Source: an uncultured Collinsella sp.
Lineage (GTDB): Bacteria > Actinomycetota > Coriobacteriia > Coriobacteriales > Coriobacteriaceae
NCBI GenBank assembly: GCA_902496455.1
Contig: CABVAY010000067.1
Span: 1 to 7,010, forward strand
Direction: 5' to 3'
Length of the DNA stretch: 7,010 nt
How positions within the stretch are numbered: position 1 is the first letter of the stretch; the number at the start of each line of letters is the position of its first letter. Under the pieces are notes generated by a model, which had not been told where the DNA came from, did no database searches, and was given only the letters and a program-made list of their open reading frames with translations. Below, in pieces: positions 6,442 through 7,010 of this stretch. The translations under genes and the position numbers were made by a program.

Positions 6442-6456
6442 GTCCCCGCAGGGGAC
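6442..6456 (-). promoter_or_regulatory. Small hairpin in the ppk1 leader
   Basis: GTCCCC and GGGGAC form a perfect 6-bp stem with a 3-base loop, ending 11 bases upstream of the ATG at 6430. The 3-prime arm on the minus strand is GGGGAC, the most purine-rich stretch near the start, so the stem could mask a ribosome-binding sequence. The structure is seen directly; the role is a guess. Confidence 0.35.
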
Positions 6457-6867
6457 GGTAGCCTAACCCTATTCACTATTGTCTCAATTTAGTCGACTTG
6501 TGGCACGGACGTATTGTGCGAACGGTATCTTTACCTACTTCTTACGCTGACAAGTCATAGGACTGACGCCCTGCTCGTCTGCAAGCGGTCTATATCCTCA
6601 CTCAACTGGTACGTAAGTGTGAATAAGAATGATGGATAGCTGAATATCATTGAATGCAGGCGGAAACGTAAACAAACATCATTTATATACATAAAACCGA
6701 TTTAGCTATGCAATTCTGAATCAAAAGTTTAGAGATGCAATTGCAAATAGTTTTTAGGAAAAAAGAGCGTTTACCTTAGAAAAGTTACTTTAGAACGCCG
6801 AAGTACATTATGGGGGAATCTCATGCGATATACCGTTCATCGCACTTTGTTGACCGTTCGGGGGCGA

Positions 6868-6888
6868 GGTGGAATTGCGGGTGGAATT
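6868..6888. repeat. Direct repeat GGTGGAATT, 12-base period
   Basis: GGTGGAATT occurs at 6868-6876 and 6880-6888, just before the -10-like TATAAC box at 6893-6898. The position, where a -35 element or activator site would be expected, makes an operator or activator site possible. It may also be chance in G-rich sequence. Confidence 0.5.
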
Positions 6889-6892
6889 TGGA

Positions 6893-6898
6893 TATAAC
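6893..6898 (+). promoter_or_regulatory. Candidate -10 box for the gene at 6980
   Basis: TATAAC matches the TATAAT consensus at five of six positions and would give a leader of about 75 bases. The hexamer at the 17-base spacing (TGGAAT) is a poor -35. The best -35-like word nearby, TTGACC at 6850-6855, is too far upstream. If real, this promoter probably needs an activator. Confidence 0.3.
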
Positions 6899-6914
6899 TA
6901 GAGCTGTCAGCAAG

Positions 6915-6959
6915 CAGCGTCCGCTATGGAAGGGCGCTGAGAGATTCGGCCGAAAGGCC
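6915..6959 (+). promoter_or_regulatory. Two hairpins in the leader of the putative arginine deiminase gene
   Basis: CAGCGTCC (6915-6922) pairs with GGGCGCTG (6932-6939), eight pairs including one G-T wobble, around a 9-base loop. GGCC-GAAA-GGCC (6948-6959) then forms a short stem with a GNRA-type tetraloop. Both lie between the candidate -10 box and the ribosome site. Neither is followed by a T-run, so they are not terminators. They may stabilise the message or be incidental. Confidence 0.35.
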
Positions 6960-6979
6960 CGAAAGAAAGGTAGGAGGCC

Positions 6980-7010
6980 ATGACGAAAGGTCTGCACGTG
7001 CCTTCCGAGA
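6980..7010 (+). CDS. arcA: Start of a plus-strand gene, probably arginine deiminase (partial)
   Basis: Only the first ten codons lie in the window, reading MTKGLHVPSE, and the next codon begins with A. Arginine deiminases commonly open with a short segment of the form (K)G-I/L-HV-x-SEIG; mycoplasma and lactobacillus enzymes, for example, have HV-x-SEIG near residue 10. The visible residues fit, and the trailing A allows the expected Ile. If correct, the enzyme converts arginine to citrulline and ammonia as the first step of the cytoplasmic ATP-yielding deiminase pathway, which suits a fermentative anaerobe. The start is supported by AGGAGG (6972-6977), although its two-base spacing to the ATG is short; GAAAGG (6965-6970) gives a more usual nine-base spacing. 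The identification rests on ten residues, so the existence of the gene is more certain than its name. Confidence 0.6.
   Translation, partial: MTKGLHVPSE

Larger units (their letters stand above)
6431..6979. other. Divergent intergenic region between ppk1 and the putative arginine deiminase gene
   Basis: This 549-base stretch has no convincing gene on either strand and is visibly richer in A and T than its surroundings, most strongly at about 6600-6830. It should hold both the minus-strand ppk1 promoter and the plus-strand promoter of the gene at 6980. Visible elements are a hairpin next to the ppk1 start (6442-6456), four TGAAT pentamers (6620, 6641, 6651, 6717), a repeated ATGCAATT (6708-6715 and 6735-6742), the palindrome TGCAATTGCA (6736-6745), a doubled GGTGGAATT (6868-6888), a TATAAC -10-like box (6893-6898) and two hairpins in the leader of the downstream gene. 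I found no tRNA and no known riboswitch. Confidence 0.6.

Noticed and set aside
6811..6900. Possible very short leader peptide starting at the ATG near 6824 behind a GGGGGA stretch
   Set aside because: It would be at most a couple of dozen residues with no recognisable pattern, and nothing independent supports translation. Conservation would be needed to take it seriously.
6935..6942. CTGAGA within the leader of the gene at 6980, as in a thiamine pyrophosphate riboswitch
   Set aside because: The other conserved riboswitch blocks are absent and the leader is too short to hold the full aptamer.

Overview
The window is chromosomal DNA of high GC content. It carries five complete genes on the minus strand and the first 31 bases of a sixth gene on the plus strand. 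The gene set suits a fermentative anaerobe, and the codon use and protein style suggest a gut Actinomycetota of the Coriobacteriia (Collinsella-like). This placement is a judgement from reading, not a database result.

Layout from left to right, with minus-strand genes reading right to left. A terminator hairpin at the left edge closes an S58/P1-family N-terminal-nucleophile hydrolase (94-1095). A second terminator (about 1157-1188) closes a two-gene unit of a DJ-1/PfpI-family protein and a Maf nucleotide pyrophosphatase, whose stop and start codons overlap as ATGA. A plausible sigma-70-type promoter lies just upstream of the DJ-1 gene. Next come an iron-sulfur-cluster 23S rRNA m5U methyltransferase of the RlmD/TrmA family (2424-3737) and, behind a long GC-rich terminator hairpin, a class 1 polyphosphate kinase (3851-6430). 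From 6431 to 6979 there is a 549-base, relatively AT-rich divergent intergenic region with no convincing gene. It holds several short repeats and hairpins. The plus-strand gene starting at 6980 opens with residues that resemble the N-terminus of arginine deiminase.

The genes are mostly housekeeping: nucleotide-pool cleaning (Maf), carbonyl or thiol damage handling (DJ-1), rRNA modification (RlmD-like) and polyphosphate storage (PPK1). No mobile element, CRISPR array, tRNA or rRNA is visible, and I see no clear evidence of a wholly new system. The most unusual items are an extra C-terminal tail of about 150 residues on PPK1 (an Ala/Pro/Glu-rich linker ending in a basic, Gly/Leu-rich segment), the close packing of the ppk terminator against the methyltransferase start, and the repeat-rich divergent control region between ppk and the putative arginine deiminase gene.
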